The notes beneath the pieces were generated by a model. That model searched no databases and had not been told where the DNA came from. It saw nothing but the letters and a program-made list of their open reading frames with translations. A stretch of DNA of 64,000 bases from positions 186,001 through 250,000 of the forward strand of contig NZ_JAGKIK010000006.1 in the NCBI RefSeq assembly GCF_017897595.1. The letters are read 5' to 3'. The stretch is from Aquimarina sp. U1-2. Its GTDB lineage: Bacteria; Bacteroidota; Bacteroidia; Flavobacteriales; Flavobacteriaceae. How positions within the stretch are numbered: the stretch's first letter is position 1; the number at the start of each line of letters is the position of its first letter. The position numbers were made by a program, and so were the translations under genes. Shown in pieces: positions 47,312-56,183 of this stretch.

Positions 47312-49429
47312 ATGAAACTGAAATCCAGTATTCTTGCATGGGTACACATTTTAAAAATCATTGTACCCCAAAACATGAAGCTACTCAACGTTCCGTTTTT
47401 GGTGCTTACGCTATCTACTGTACTGGGTGTGATCATTGGGTGGTACGATTTACTATCGTATCCGATATCGCTTACCCTATTTATTGTTTTAGTGGCCATA
47501 TTGTCATTAACTTGGTATCATTCAAAAAAAATAGACTCTCGCTCTCACAGTTTTACCATTTTTACGATACTTACATTTATTGCTTTTGGTGTTGTCTTGG
47601 TTCAAATACATCATCCAAAAAACGATGACAACCACTACAGTCATAAAATAAAGGAAGAGCAGTATTCAAAAAGTGCTTTGGGCCTCAAATTTCATATAAA
47701 AGAACGCTTAAAATCAACTGCATACTATCATAAATACATAGTTGCTATCAAGCATATTGGAGAAAATTCTGCTAAAGGCAATCTACTACTTCAAATTCCG
47801 AAGAAAAAAACACTTCATCTTTTACATATAGGTGATACCTATACCGTTTATGCAAAACTTAAGGTAATTCCCGGTGCTATACATCCATATCAGTTCGATT
47901 ATGCCAAATATCTTCGTAATTTTTATGTGCATCATAGAATTATAGTGCCTTATGATCAACTTGTTCGCAATGTTGAAATACATCAATCGCCATTCCGTTT
48001 GGCAGATCGCCTTCGAAAACAAATCAATGCAGACCTCTCTAAGTTTTCATTTACCCCTCAACAATTGTCAATAATCAATGCGCTACTACTAGGGCAACGG
48101 CAAGATATTGATGATAAAACTTTTGAGCGCTATAGAGATGCGGGTGCCCTTCATATTTTAGCGATTTCGGGGTTGCATGTTGGCATCATTCTTTACATTT
48201 TAAATATACTCGTAAAACCCTTGCAAAGGTGGCGTCGCCATGGCAAAAGATGTTCATTACTCATAATCTTGATTTGTCTATGGTGTTTTGCGATTGTCGC
48301 AGGGCTATCGCCTTCGGTACTACGAGCGGTCACTATGTTTTCATTTCTTGCCATAGGTGTGCAGTTTAGATCTCAAATCGCTATGTATAATGCGCTTTTT
48401 ATCTCTATGTTTTTACTTTTATGTTTTGATCCTCTTTTACTTTTTTCGGTTGGATTTCAGCTTAGCTACCTAGCTGTCTTTTCTATCGTTTGGATTCAAC
48501 CCTTACTGTCAAAAATATACCATCCGCGGTATTACATTTCAAAAGTAGTTTGGGAAACATGCACTGTAACGGTTGCGGCACAGTTATGCCTATTTCCGCT
48601 CTCCTTGTTTTATTTTCATCAGTTTCCTTTGCTATTTTTAGTATCAAACCTCATCATTATTCCTTTTTTGGGAATACTTTTAGGATTTGGAATTTTAGTA
48701 ATCATTTTGGCCATGCTGCATATACTTCCCGAAGTAGTTGCAAAGGTGTTAGGTACTTGTATCGACAGTATAAATGTATTGATTACCTGGATTTCAAACC
48801 AGGATAAATTTATTCTGGAAGATATTCCGTTTTCTTGGAGGATGCTTGTGGTAACCTATACTATTATAATTGCTTTAGTTTTCTTGTTTCAGAAATACGA
48901 AAGAAGAAGGCTGTATGGGTTGATGGTACCTACACTATTTTTGTTTTTAATTTTTACTTATGAAAAGCAATATGCACATACCCTTCAGGAATTGATCATT
49001 TTTCAGAATAAAGAGAACACCACTATTGGAATTCTAGAAAATCGCAAACTAAAATTATACAGTAAACAAGCAATTACCCGCTCAGAAAAATCTTTTTTAG
49101 CAGGAAGTTACAGTATTACAAATAAAGTGCATATTGATTCTTCTTTCTTCCCGTTAAAAAATATGTATCGCTATAAAGATCATACTATCGCAATAATAGA
49201 TAGTAGTAGCGCTATTCATTATTTTCAGCATAGTAAGCCAGATATAATCCTTTTAACTGGTTCTCCAAAAATACATTTAGACAGGCTTATCGATAGCCTG
49301 CAACCAAAACAAATTATTGCCGACGGTCATAATTATAAATACCTTATGGTGAAATGGGAATCAACATGTAATCGACAAGGCGTACCTTTTCATAACGTAA
49401 ACAAAGCAGGTGCTTTCATTTTAAGGTGA
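47312..49429 (+). CDS. comEC: ComEC/Rec2-family DNA-uptake channel protein
   Basis: A 705-residue inner-membrane protein of the DNA-uptake family. It has an N-terminal DUF4131-like pair of TM helices and OB-like soluble domain (residues 60-210), then the Competence domain of about eight TM helices (RYRDAGALHILAISGLHVGIILYILNIL is the family hallmark). The C-terminal region occupies the place of the metallo-beta-lactamase domain, but I cannot find its HxHxDH motif, so the nuclease part is probably degenerate. The ATG at 47312 is used; an ATG at 47375 is an alternative that would start just ahead of the first TM helix. The convergent serine hydrolase ends 10 bp beyond. Confidence 0.9.
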   Translation: MKLKSSILAWVHILKIIVPQNMKLLNVPFLVLTLSTVLGVIIGWYDLLSYPISLTLFIVLVAILSLTWYHSKKIDSRSHSFTIFTILTFIAFGVVLVQIHHPKNDDNHYSHKIKEEQYSKSALGLKFHIKERLKSTAYYHKYIVAIKHIGENSAKGNLLLQIPKKKTLHLLHIGDTYTVYAKLKVIPGAIHPYQFDYAKYLRNFYVHHRIIVPYDQLVRNVEIHQSPFRLADRLRKQINADLSKFSFTPQQLSIINALLLGQRQDIDDKTFERYRDAGALHILAISGLHVGIILYILNILVKPLQRWRRHGKRCSLLIILICLWCFAIVAGLSPSVLRAVTMFSFLAIGVQFRSQIAMYNALFISMFLLLCFDPLLLFSVGFQLSYLAVFSIVWIQPLLSKIYHPRYYISKVVWETCTVTVAAQLCLFPLSLFYFHQFPLLFLVSNLIIIPFLGILLGFGILVIILAMLHILPEVVAKVLGTCIDSINVLITWISNQDKFILEDIPFSWRMLVVTYTIIIALVFLFQKYERRRLYGLMVPTLFLFLIFTYEKQYAHTLQELIIFQNKENTTIGILENRKLKLYSKQAITRSEKSFLAGSYSITNKVHIDSSFFPLKNMYRYKDHTIAIIDSSSAIHYFQHSKPDIILLTGSPKIHLDRLIDSLQPKQIIADGHNYKYLMVKWESTCNRQGVPFHNVNKAGAFILR

Positions 49430-49438
49430 GGTAAATAA

Positions 49439-50728
49439 TTATAGCACGACAAAAGATTCTTTGATCTCATCGAATTGCGGAGAGACAATGATTTCTTGGA
49501 TTATTTTATGGAGTTTAGGGATACAGTCTTTTGCCATTTTATTTGGACTATTAAAAAGAACACATATACCCAGATCTTCGTCAGGGTAAATGGCAATTTC
49601 GCTTCTGTAATTATTTACTCCTCCCCCATGATGAATGACTTTATTTGTCTGCTTAGCTTTATTGTCATAAAATTCATGAACTCGCCATCCTAATCCGTAG
49701 AAAGAAGCTTTATATCCTGGCCATCGTTGATAATAATTTCTTCTTCCACCTACCTGTACTTTAGGGTTAAAAACCTCTTTCATAGTCGATGCCATTAAAA
49801 CATCTGGATGATTTCCTAATAAAAATTTCATCCATTTCCCCATATCCGTAGCACTTGCATTGATTCCGCCAGCAGCTACAGCATTATAATATTTTTTGTT
49901 GATTTTAGTAGGTCTCCAACCTCGTCGTATACGTTGATGAGGCATTGCTACATTATCAGACAGGGTTAGCTCTTCATAACTTGCAGAAGCCGTTTTCATT
50001 GCTAGAGGTTCGAAGATTCGGTTTTTAATCACCTCTTTTAAGGGTTGATGTGTTACTCGTTCGATAATTTCGCCACTTAGTGCAAAAATCGCATTCTGAT
50101 AATTGTATACGTTACCAGGTTTTTCTAGAGGTAGTACTTCATTAAAACGACCTGCGATTGTGGTTAAAGACAATCCATCTTCCACCAAATTAGTAAAACT
50201 ATGATATGGCAAACCAGAAGTATGCGATAATACGTGAGATAAAGTAATCTGTTGTGTTAGTTTGGCATTAGCAAGTTTGAAATTAGGAATATGATCTATG
50301 ATCTTGTCACTCCATCCAATCAAACTATCCTGTACGTGAATTCCCGCTAAAACCCCGGCAAATCCTTTAGAAACCGAACCAATTCTAAAAACCGTTTCGG
50401 CATCTACGGTATCCTTTAAAGCTACATTCTTACTTCCAAAACCTCCTGAATAAATAATAGAATCACATTTTACGATAGCAACAGAGGCTCCTACAATCTG
50501 ATTTTTATCTACTGCATTTTTAAAGTAGTCGGTTATGGCTTGCTCTAACTTCTTCTGATATCGGTCCGTAAAATGAATATCTATGGATTGCGGCGCAGGG
50601 AGTGGAGCCAAATCAACAAGATTAGCAATAGTTTGATGTTTACTTTCGGGTCGTTTTGCAGCGATGAAAATTAGCAACAAAACAATCAATGACATAGAGG
50701 GGACGGCTATAGCCAAAAATCTTTTCAT
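49439..50728 (-). CDS. Beta-lactamase-family serine hydrolase
   Basis: A 429-residue class C beta-lactamase/DD-peptidase fold protein with an N-terminal signal or anchor (LAIAVPSMSLIVLLLIFIAA). Catalytic SxxK in FRIGSVSKGFAGVLAG, Tyr-x-Asn in VYNYQNAIFALSGE, and a His-Gly motif (HHGGGVNN) at the KTG position. The changed third motif and the C-terminal region fit penicillin-binding or esterase relatives rather than true resistance enzymes, so no resistance claim is made. Its upstream region carries the 26-bp repeat found at 39012. Confidence 0.9.
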   Translation of the reverse strand: MKRFLAIAVPSMSLIVLLLIFIAAKRPESKHQTIANLVDLAPLPAPQSIDIHFTDRYQKKLEQAITDYFKNAVDKNQIVGASVAIVKCDSIIYSGGFGSKNVALKDTVDAETVFRIGSVSKGFAGVLAGIHVQDSLIGWSDKIIDHIPNFKLANAKLTQQITLSHVLSHTSGLPYHSFTNLVEDGLSLTTIAGRFNEVLPLEKPGNVYNYQNAIFALSGEIIERVTHQPLKEVIKNRIFEPLAMKTASASYEELTLSDNVAMPHQRIRRGWRPTKINKKYYNAVAAGGINASATDMGKWMKFLLGNHPDVLMASTMKEVFNPKVQVGGRRNYYQRWPGYKASFYGLGWRVHEFYDNKAKQTNKVIHHGGGVNNYRSEIAIYPDEDLGICVLFNSPNKMAKDCIPKLHKIIQEIIVSPQFDEIKESFVVL

Positions 50729-50746
50729 CCGTTTATAATTTTTGTT

Positions 50747-50772
50747 TTTTAATGGTCAGATGGAATCGCCAT
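50747..50772 (-). repeat. 26-bp segment shared with 39012-39037
   Basis: Reverse complement of 39012-39037, identical over 26 bp, and located 19 bp upstream of the serine hydrolase start codon. Could be a shared promoter or regulatory segment. Confidence 0.75.
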
Positions 50773-51172
50773 GTAATCATAATTAATAGGTATTAACATA
50801 TTCTGTTTCGGCTTATTTCATCTGTCTAAAATTATGTAATTCAATGAAAAATAAGTAATTACAAAATTTTGGACAGATGTAAACACTTCGTTTTCGCACA
50901 AACTTGTTTTAATCATATCGGTAGGGTATGCTGAAAAAAGTTTATGCTCATTTTATAAATAAATTTCAAAAGGGCAAAAAAATAAAAAAACATCGACAAA
51001 AACAACAAAAAATCCCATGAAATGCAATTTTGGTGATTTTTACTAGTTTTTTTAAGGTCTTTTGTGGTTGCGAATAAGATAACGTAGATATCTGTATTTA
51101 ATTGTATAAAGGATAAGAGATAGTGATATAGTGAGATAGCACATTTGAGCGTACTATTGTATTATGCTTACT

Positions 51173-51204
51173 TTTTGGCAGCGCCGAAGGGTGTACTGCC
51201 AAAA
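51173..51204. terminator. Inverted repeat downstream of the thioredoxin gene
   Basis: Perfect 9-bp arms TTTTGGCAG/CTGCCAAAA around a 14-nt loop. It sits about 110 bp past the thioredoxin stop on the minus strand, where TTTT follows the stem, so a terminator is the simplest reading. Confidence 0.45.
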
Positions 51205-51314
51205 TGAACATAGGGAATTACTATTTAACCCAGTAAATAGCAGTAAATGAGCTAATAGCACTTCCACTTTAAAATAATTACTCATTAAAAATAAACAGAC
51301 GATGTGAGCGTATC

Positions 51315-51854
51315 CTAGTTAGAGAAGCTGCCAACAAATGATTTTTCATACTTCTTCCAGGCATCTGCAGTTGTTAGTTTCTTGTAATCATTGTTGTTAA
51401 TCATCTTAAGATACAGCTCTAACTGTTTTGGAGTTTTAAAGCCTACAACAGGAGCAATAAGATTTCCCTTTTCGTCAAAAAACACCATACTCGGATAACC
51501 GGTAACCTTTAATGCATTTGCAAAGAAATGTTGACTATTTCTACCTTTTCTGCCAGGATCGTGATTAGGATTGGTATAGGTGAAGTTATTGTATCGAATC
51601 TCTTCAGTACCCTCTGCATTGAATTTTACAGCATAATAATGTTCATTCACATAAGCAACTACATCTGCGTTGCGAAACGTTTTTTTATCGAGCAATTTAC
51701 AGGGGCCACACCAATCGGTATAGACATCCATAAAAATCTTTTTAGGCTCTTTTTTTTGAGCGTCTAATGCTTCATTCATTGACATCCAATTGATTTCTTG
51801 TGCAAAAATCGATGTGAATGCTAAAAATGCAATAGTAGTAAGTAGGTTTTTCAT
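51315..51854 (-). CDS. Thioredoxin-family exported protein
   Basis: A ~179-residue protein with a signal peptide (MKNLLTTIAFLAFTSIFAQ; start set at the ATG at 51854). The thioredoxin fold has the active site DWCGPCKLLDKKTF and cis-Pro region GYPSMVFFDEKG. It fits the group of periplasmic thioredoxins with an N-terminal DUF255-like opening (MDVYTDWCGPC) that reduce disulfides or help cytochrome maturation. An insert of charged residues (NPNHDPGRKGRNSQ) lies between the two halves. Confidence 0.92.
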   Translation of the reverse strand: MKNLLTTIAFLAFTSIFAQEINWMSMNEALDAQKKEPKKIFMDVYTDWCGPCKLLDKKTFRNADVVAYVNEHYYAVKFNAEGTEEIRYNNFTYTNPNHDPGRKGRNSQHFFANALKVTGYPSMVFFDEKGNLIAPVVGFKTPKQLELYLKMINNNDYKKLTTADAWKKYEKSFVGSFSN

Positions 51855-52125
51855 AATCATAGCTTTTGATTTTTTTCAACAATAATTGTTCCTTTTTTAA
51901 AACTTTTCTTTTCTTTTAGAAAATGAGTAACGTTAGATCAATCGTTGTGCATACAAAACGAGTTTATATGTATATTATTGGCGCTGGCAAAGGGGATGAT
52001 ACCCCGAGACCTGCCGCGAAATTAAAAATTGTGTTCAACCAATGTCATGGATTTGCCTTAAGATAGTTGATTAGTATTCACCTACTTCATTTTCTAAACT
52101 CATTCTAATTACTAGTGTTGCACGA

Positions 52126-53529
52126 TTATGACTTCACTTCTTCTACAGACTCCACTAATTCATATCCTTCGGTTTCATAAACTGTTCCTTCTTTATCTTC
52201 AACACCGTGGGTTAATTTTTCCAGTTTTTTTCTGAATACCATCACTAGTAATCCAAAAGTAACACAGAACACTGCGATACCTGTAAAAATGGTAAATTCT
52301 CCTAAACTCTCAGCAGATTCTCCAAGTAATCCTGCCAATTTGTTACCAAACCCTGTCATAGCGAAATATACGCCCATCATTAATGCCCCATATTTGACCG
52401 GAGCCAATTTGGTAATAAATGACAATGCTACGGGTGAAATGCAAAGTTCTCCGATAGTATGAAATAAATACGCTAATACTAACCAATACATGGCAGAAGA
52501 TCCATCAGCATTAAATTCTGATGCTGCAGCGGTCATAAAAAAGAAACCCGTACCCATAATGATAAGTCCGATAATCATTTTGAATAACGAAGTTGCCACT
52601 TTACCCTGTAGTTTTCTCTTTGCCCAATACCAAGCCACCGTTGTTCCTAAAAAAATAATAAACATAGCATTTAATGACTGAAACCATGAAGCTGGAACCT
52701 CCCAACCCATCAGCATACGATCTGTTTTTTCTTTGGCGTAAATATTCATTAATCCCCCTGCCTGCTCAAAAGCTCCCCAAAATACAATTACTAATAAGAA
52801 TGAAATTAATAACACTATAATTCTGTCCTTTTCAACTTTGGTTAGGGGTCGATTCATAGCCTCTTTATCTTCTTCAACTTCAGAAGTTCCGAGAAAATTT
52901 CCAACATTTTTCAAATATTTCTGACCTAAAAGATATTGTAACAATCCCAATGCCATACCTATACCTGCCAAACCAAAACCATAGTGCCAACCATGTACTT
53001 CTCCTACATATCCTACAATTAAACTAGACAAAAAAGCGCCTAAATTGATTCCGATATAAAAAATAGTAAATCCTTTATCCCGTCGTATATCTCCCGGTCG
53101 ATACAATCCCCCTACCATTGTAGAAATATTAGGTTTTAACATGCCTACCCCGGCTATAATCAAACCAAGACCAGAATACCATGCCCACATTTGCTCTACA
53201 GCCAAAACACTATGTCCTGCAACCAATAAAATTCCCCCTATTAAGACTGACTTCTTTTGACCAAGAAATTTATCGGCAATCCATCCTCCGGGAATCGACG
53301 CCACATACACCAACATGGTATACCAACCATAAAGTGCCAAAGCTTCTCCAGAAGACCAACCCAGCCCTGGATTTTCATCTACAGTCTTCGCCGTTAAGTA
53401 CAGTACAAATATTGCTCTCATTCCATAGTAGGAAAAGCGCTCCCACATTTCTGTAAAAAATAATATATAAAGTCCTACCGGATGCCCAAAAAGTTCTTTT
53501 TGATGTGCTGCTTTAACTGTATTTGCCAT
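52126..53529 (-). CDS. POT-family peptide:H+ symporter
   Basis: A 467-residue MFS protein of the proton-dependent oligopeptide transporter family, with about 14 TM helices. The family motif is at the N-terminus: LFFTEMWERFSYYGMRAIFVLYL (the ExxERFxYYG proton/peptide-binding motif). The second signature, FTIFYIGINLGAFLSSL, follows. It lies 16 bp downstream of the dipeptidyl peptidase gene on the same strand, so the two would work together: the peptidase makes di- and tripeptides and this protein imports them. Confidence 0.96.
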   Translation of the reverse strand: MANTVKAAHQKELFGHPVGLYILFFTEMWERFSYYGMRAIFVLYLTAKTVDENPGLGWSSGEALALYGWYTMLVYVASIPGGWIADKFLGQKKSVLIGGILLVAGHSVLAVEQMWAWYSGLGLIIAGVGMLKPNISTMVGGLYRPGDIRRDKGFTIFYIGINLGAFLSSLIVGYVGEVHGWHYGFGLAGIGMALGLLQYLLGQKYLKNVGNFLGTSEVEEDKEAMNRPLTKVEKDRIIVLLISFLLVIVFWGAFEQAGGLMNIYAKEKTDRMLMGWEVPASWFQSLNAMFIIFLGTTVAWYWAKRKLQGKVATSLFKMIIGLIIMGTGFFFMTAAASEFNADGSSAMYWLVLAYLFHTIGELCISPVALSFITKLAPVKYGALMMGVYFAMTGFGNKLAGLLGESAESLGEFTIFTGIAVFCVTFGLLVMVFRKKLEKLTHGVEDKEGTVYETEGYELVESVEEVKS

Positions 53530-53545
53530 TATGTTAATTTAATAT

Positions 53546-55717
53546 TTATAAGTTGTCTTTAATAAAATTGGTCATTTTTGTAAACAAATGTAAACGGGTA
53601 TTACCACCATAAATCCCGTGATTTTTATCTGGATAGATGGCCCAATCAAATTGCTTATTGGCCTGTACCAAAGCTTCTATAAGTTGCATACTGTTCTGAA
53701 CGTGTACATTATCGTCTGCACTACCATGTACTAATAAAAACTCACCTTGCAAGCCATTTACATAATTTATAGGAGAGTTTTGATCATACCCTTTGGCATT
53801 TTCTTGCGGAGTTTTTAAATAACGTTCGGTATAGATAGTATCGTAAAATCTCCAACTGGTAACAGGCGCAACAGCAATAGCCATTTTAAATGTATCTGCA
53901 CCTTTAAACAAACAGTTGCTTGACATAAAACCTCCGTAGCTCCATCCCCAAATACCTATTCTGGCTGCATCAATATAGGCAAGAGCTCCTAATTTTTTGG
54001 CTGCTGCAATTTGATCTTGCACCTCTAAATTACCTAAGTCATTTTGTGTCACTTTTTTAAATTTTGCTCCTTTTAGCCCCGTACCTCTGCCATCAACACA
54101 GGCAATAATATAACCTTGCTGCGCTAACATCATATGCCAATAATCCCTTTGGCTATTCCAGGTATTTGTAACCATTTGGGATCCCGGTCCAGAATATTGA
54201 AACATGAGTAACGGATATTTCTTCTCAGGATCGAAATTATTGGGTTTGATCATATACATATTCAATTGCTCCCCGTGTATTTCAATAGTAGAAAACTCTT
54301 TGGGTCGAACATCGTAAAGCTTTAATTTTTCTACTAAAGCACTATTCATTTCGAGTTCTCGTATAATTTTTCCGGTAGTTCCATCATTTAATGTGTAGGT
54401 ATATGGAGTTCTAGCATTCGAAAAATAATTAATGTATACACTGAAGTCTGCACTAAACTCGGCATCATTAGATCCATCTTTTGAACTTAATCGTTTCTTA
54501 TTTTTTCCTTCTAGGGATATGCTATACACATCTCTATTGACATTGCTATCTTCTACACTTTGATAAAATATATTTTTACTTTTAGGATCATAACCATAGT
54601 ATTGCGTAACATCCCAATTGCCTTGAGTTATCTGGTTGATTAATACTCCCGATGACGAATAATGATAAATATGGTTAAATCCATCTTTTTCGCTAGTCCA
54701 TAAAAAGCTGTTATCTTCTAGAAAGGTCAAATTATCAGTAATATCTACATAGGCACTATCTTTCTCGTTAAGTACTACCTTCGGAGTTTTGATTTTAGCA
54801 TCGATCATCAATACATCCAGGTTGTTTTGATGTCTATTCAATACTTGCGCACTCAAAACATTAGGATCTTTAGTCCACTTTATTCTGGGAATGTAAAAAT
54901 CTTTGTAGGTTCCTAACTTAATCTCATCTAGCGACATCGCTTCTAAATCGGCAATAAACAGAGAAACTTTTGAATTTTTTTCTCCAGCTTTTGGATATTT
55001 AAATACTTGTTGTTTTTGGTATAATCCTGTACCAAAAACATCCATAGAAAACTCGGGTACTTCGCGTTCGTCAAAACGTATAAAGGCAATTTTTTTACTG
55101 TCGGCACTCCAGTCAAAAGCCCTAACAAAAGAAAATTCTTCTTCATGTACCCAATCGGTAATCCCATTAATTATTTCATTCTTCTTGCCATCATTCGTAA
55201 GTTGTACTTCTTTCCCTGTCACAAAATTTAGCATATAAATATTGTTGTCGAGCACATAAGCAACTTTGTTTCCATCTGGAGATAATACGGGTTCTTGAAT
55301 TTTTTGATCACTTATTTTAAAAACTCCGTTTGAAGGTACATCGTAAATATGGTAAATCGCCTTTTTTGACCTACGATAGATAGGTTCTACCGCACTTGTG
55401 AGAAGTATTCTGGTTTCGTCTTTACTAAATGTATATCCCTGAAAAGAGTTCAACCCCTCTATAGAAGAAGAGCTCACCAAAGTCTTCACTTTATTACCAG
55501 TAGCATAATCATAAACTACAATATGGGTTGCGCCAGAAATTTTATCATTTTCTAAAACCGAATATTGTGTTCCGTTTTTTAAGGAGTGTACCGATTTCAA
55601 ACCTTCTGTTCCAAAAGTGCCCGCAAAGATCTCTTTCAGGGTTATTGGTTTGTTTTGTGCAATTGCAGAGAATCCTACAAATAATAAGATTCTAAAAAAC
55701 AATGTTGTACTGTTCAT
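53546..55717 (-). CDS. Dipeptidyl-peptidase IV-type S9 peptidase
   Basis: A 723-residue exported peptidase with a signal peptide (STTLFFRILLFVGFSAIAQ). The N-terminal eight-bladed propeller (DPPIV_N) carries the substrate-binding EEEFSFVRAF motif, with the tandem Glu that binds peptide N-termini, and the C-terminal alpha/beta-hydrolase domain has the catalytic triad: Ser in GWSYGG, Asp in HGSADDNVH and His in DKNHGIYGG. It should cleave X-Pro dipeptides from peptide N-termini in the periplasm or at the cell surface. Pairs with the POT transporter downstream. Confidence 0.96.
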   Translation of the reverse strand: MNSTTLFFRILLFVGFSAIAQNKPITLKEIFAGTFGTEGLKSVHSLKNGTQYSVLENDKISGATHIVVYDYATGNKVKTLVSSSSIEGLNSFQGYTFSKDETRILLTSAVEPIYRRSKKAIYHIYDVPSNGVFKISDQKIQEPVLSPDGNKVAYVLDNNIYMLNFVTGKEVQLTNDGKKNEIINGITDWVHEEEFSFVRAFDWSADSKKIAFIRFDEREVPEFSMDVFGTGLYQKQQVFKYPKAGEKNSKVSLFIADLEAMSLDEIKLGTYKDFYIPRIKWTKDPNVLSAQVLNRHQNNLDVLMIDAKIKTPKVVLNEKDSAYVDITDNLTFLEDNSFLWTSEKDGFNHIYHYSSSGVLINQITQGNWDVTQYYGYDPKSKNIFYQSVEDSNVNRDVYSISLEGKNKKRLSSKDGSNDAEFSADFSVYINYFSNARTPYTYTLNDGTTGKIIRELEMNSALVEKLKLYDVRPKEFSTIEIHGEQLNMYMIKPNNFDPEKKYPLLMFQYSGPGSQMVTNTWNSQRDYWHMMLAQQGYIIACVDGRGTGLKGAKFKKVTQNDLGNLEVQDQIAAAKKLGALAYIDAARIGIWGWSYGGFMSSNCLFKGADTFKMAIAVAPVTSWRFYDTIYTERYLKTPQENAKGYDQNSPINYVNGLQGEFLLVHGSADDNVHVQNSMQLIEALVQANKQFDWAIYPDKNHGIYGGNTRLHLFTKMTNFIKDNL

Positions 55718-55990
55718 CTTTGTATTGATTGCATTTAAAAGTTTTACGTAGTAGCTTATTTTAGAATTTCAATACTAAGTTATGCTCTTCGCTATTTATT
55801 TTCTAAATTTTAACAATGCCAAGATTACTAAAAAATCTGCGAAAAATACAATAAATGCTGTTAAATACAATAAAATTACCCTAGACTATTGACTTTTTTT
55901 TAACATATCGTTAGTGAAATGAAGAATGTTTCTTACTTTACTATTTCTTAAAATGCCAAAATTGCAAAGCAAATCTATTGCAATTATGTA

Positions 55991-56137
55991 TTTTCATACG
56001 TTTGAATGTTTTTAATTGTTTGAAAATGAAATAATTAAAAAATTGAGAACGTATGTAACCGCAACGCTCTAACATGAAAAATTGTAAACATTCCGTTTTG
56101 CGAAGTAATTTTTAAAATTTATTACTATTCGTTTCAT
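55991..56137 (-). repeat. Dispersed repeat family B, copy 2, with micro-ORF
   Basis: Inverted relative to copy 1 at 39053-39199 and similar along its entire length. The micro-ORF is kept in the same frame: 56069-56137 on the minus strand reads MKRIVINFKNYFAKRNVYNFSC against MKRALINFKNYFTKGNV in copy 1. The distal end again contains CAAACGTATGAAAA, but here no long gene starts at that ATG. Confidence 0.8.
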
Positions 56138-56149
56138 AAAACAGAATAG

Positions 56150-56157
56150 TATATTTG
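56150..56157 (+). promoter_or_regulatory. Candidate -7 box of the HMG-CoA reductase gene
   Basis: TATATTTG fits TAnnTTTG exactly, 26 bp before the start codon. Confidence 0.45.
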
Positions 56158-56183
56158 AAGCTATTTATAATAGTATACAAAAC

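Larger units (their letters stand above)
50729..51314. other. 586-bp AT-rich intergenic region
   Basis: Promoter region of the serine hydrolase on one side and downstream of the thioredoxin gene on the other. Besides the repeat at 50747-50772 it holds a hairpin, TTTTGGCAG (51173-51181) with CTGCCAAAA (51196-51204). No gene seen. Confidence 0.5.
55718..56183. other. Divergent intergenic region with family B repeat copy 2
   Basis: 466 bp between the dipeptidyl-peptidase and HMG-CoA reductase genes, which diverge. It contains family B copy 2 (55991-56137) and the promoter box of the reductase (56150-56157). No full gene seen. Confidence 0.55.

Noticed and set aside
49439..50728. Antibiotic-resistance beta-lactamase
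   Set aside because: The SxxK and YxN motifs fit the superfamily, but the third motif and overall pattern match esterase or DD-peptidase relatives; resistance cannot be claimed.
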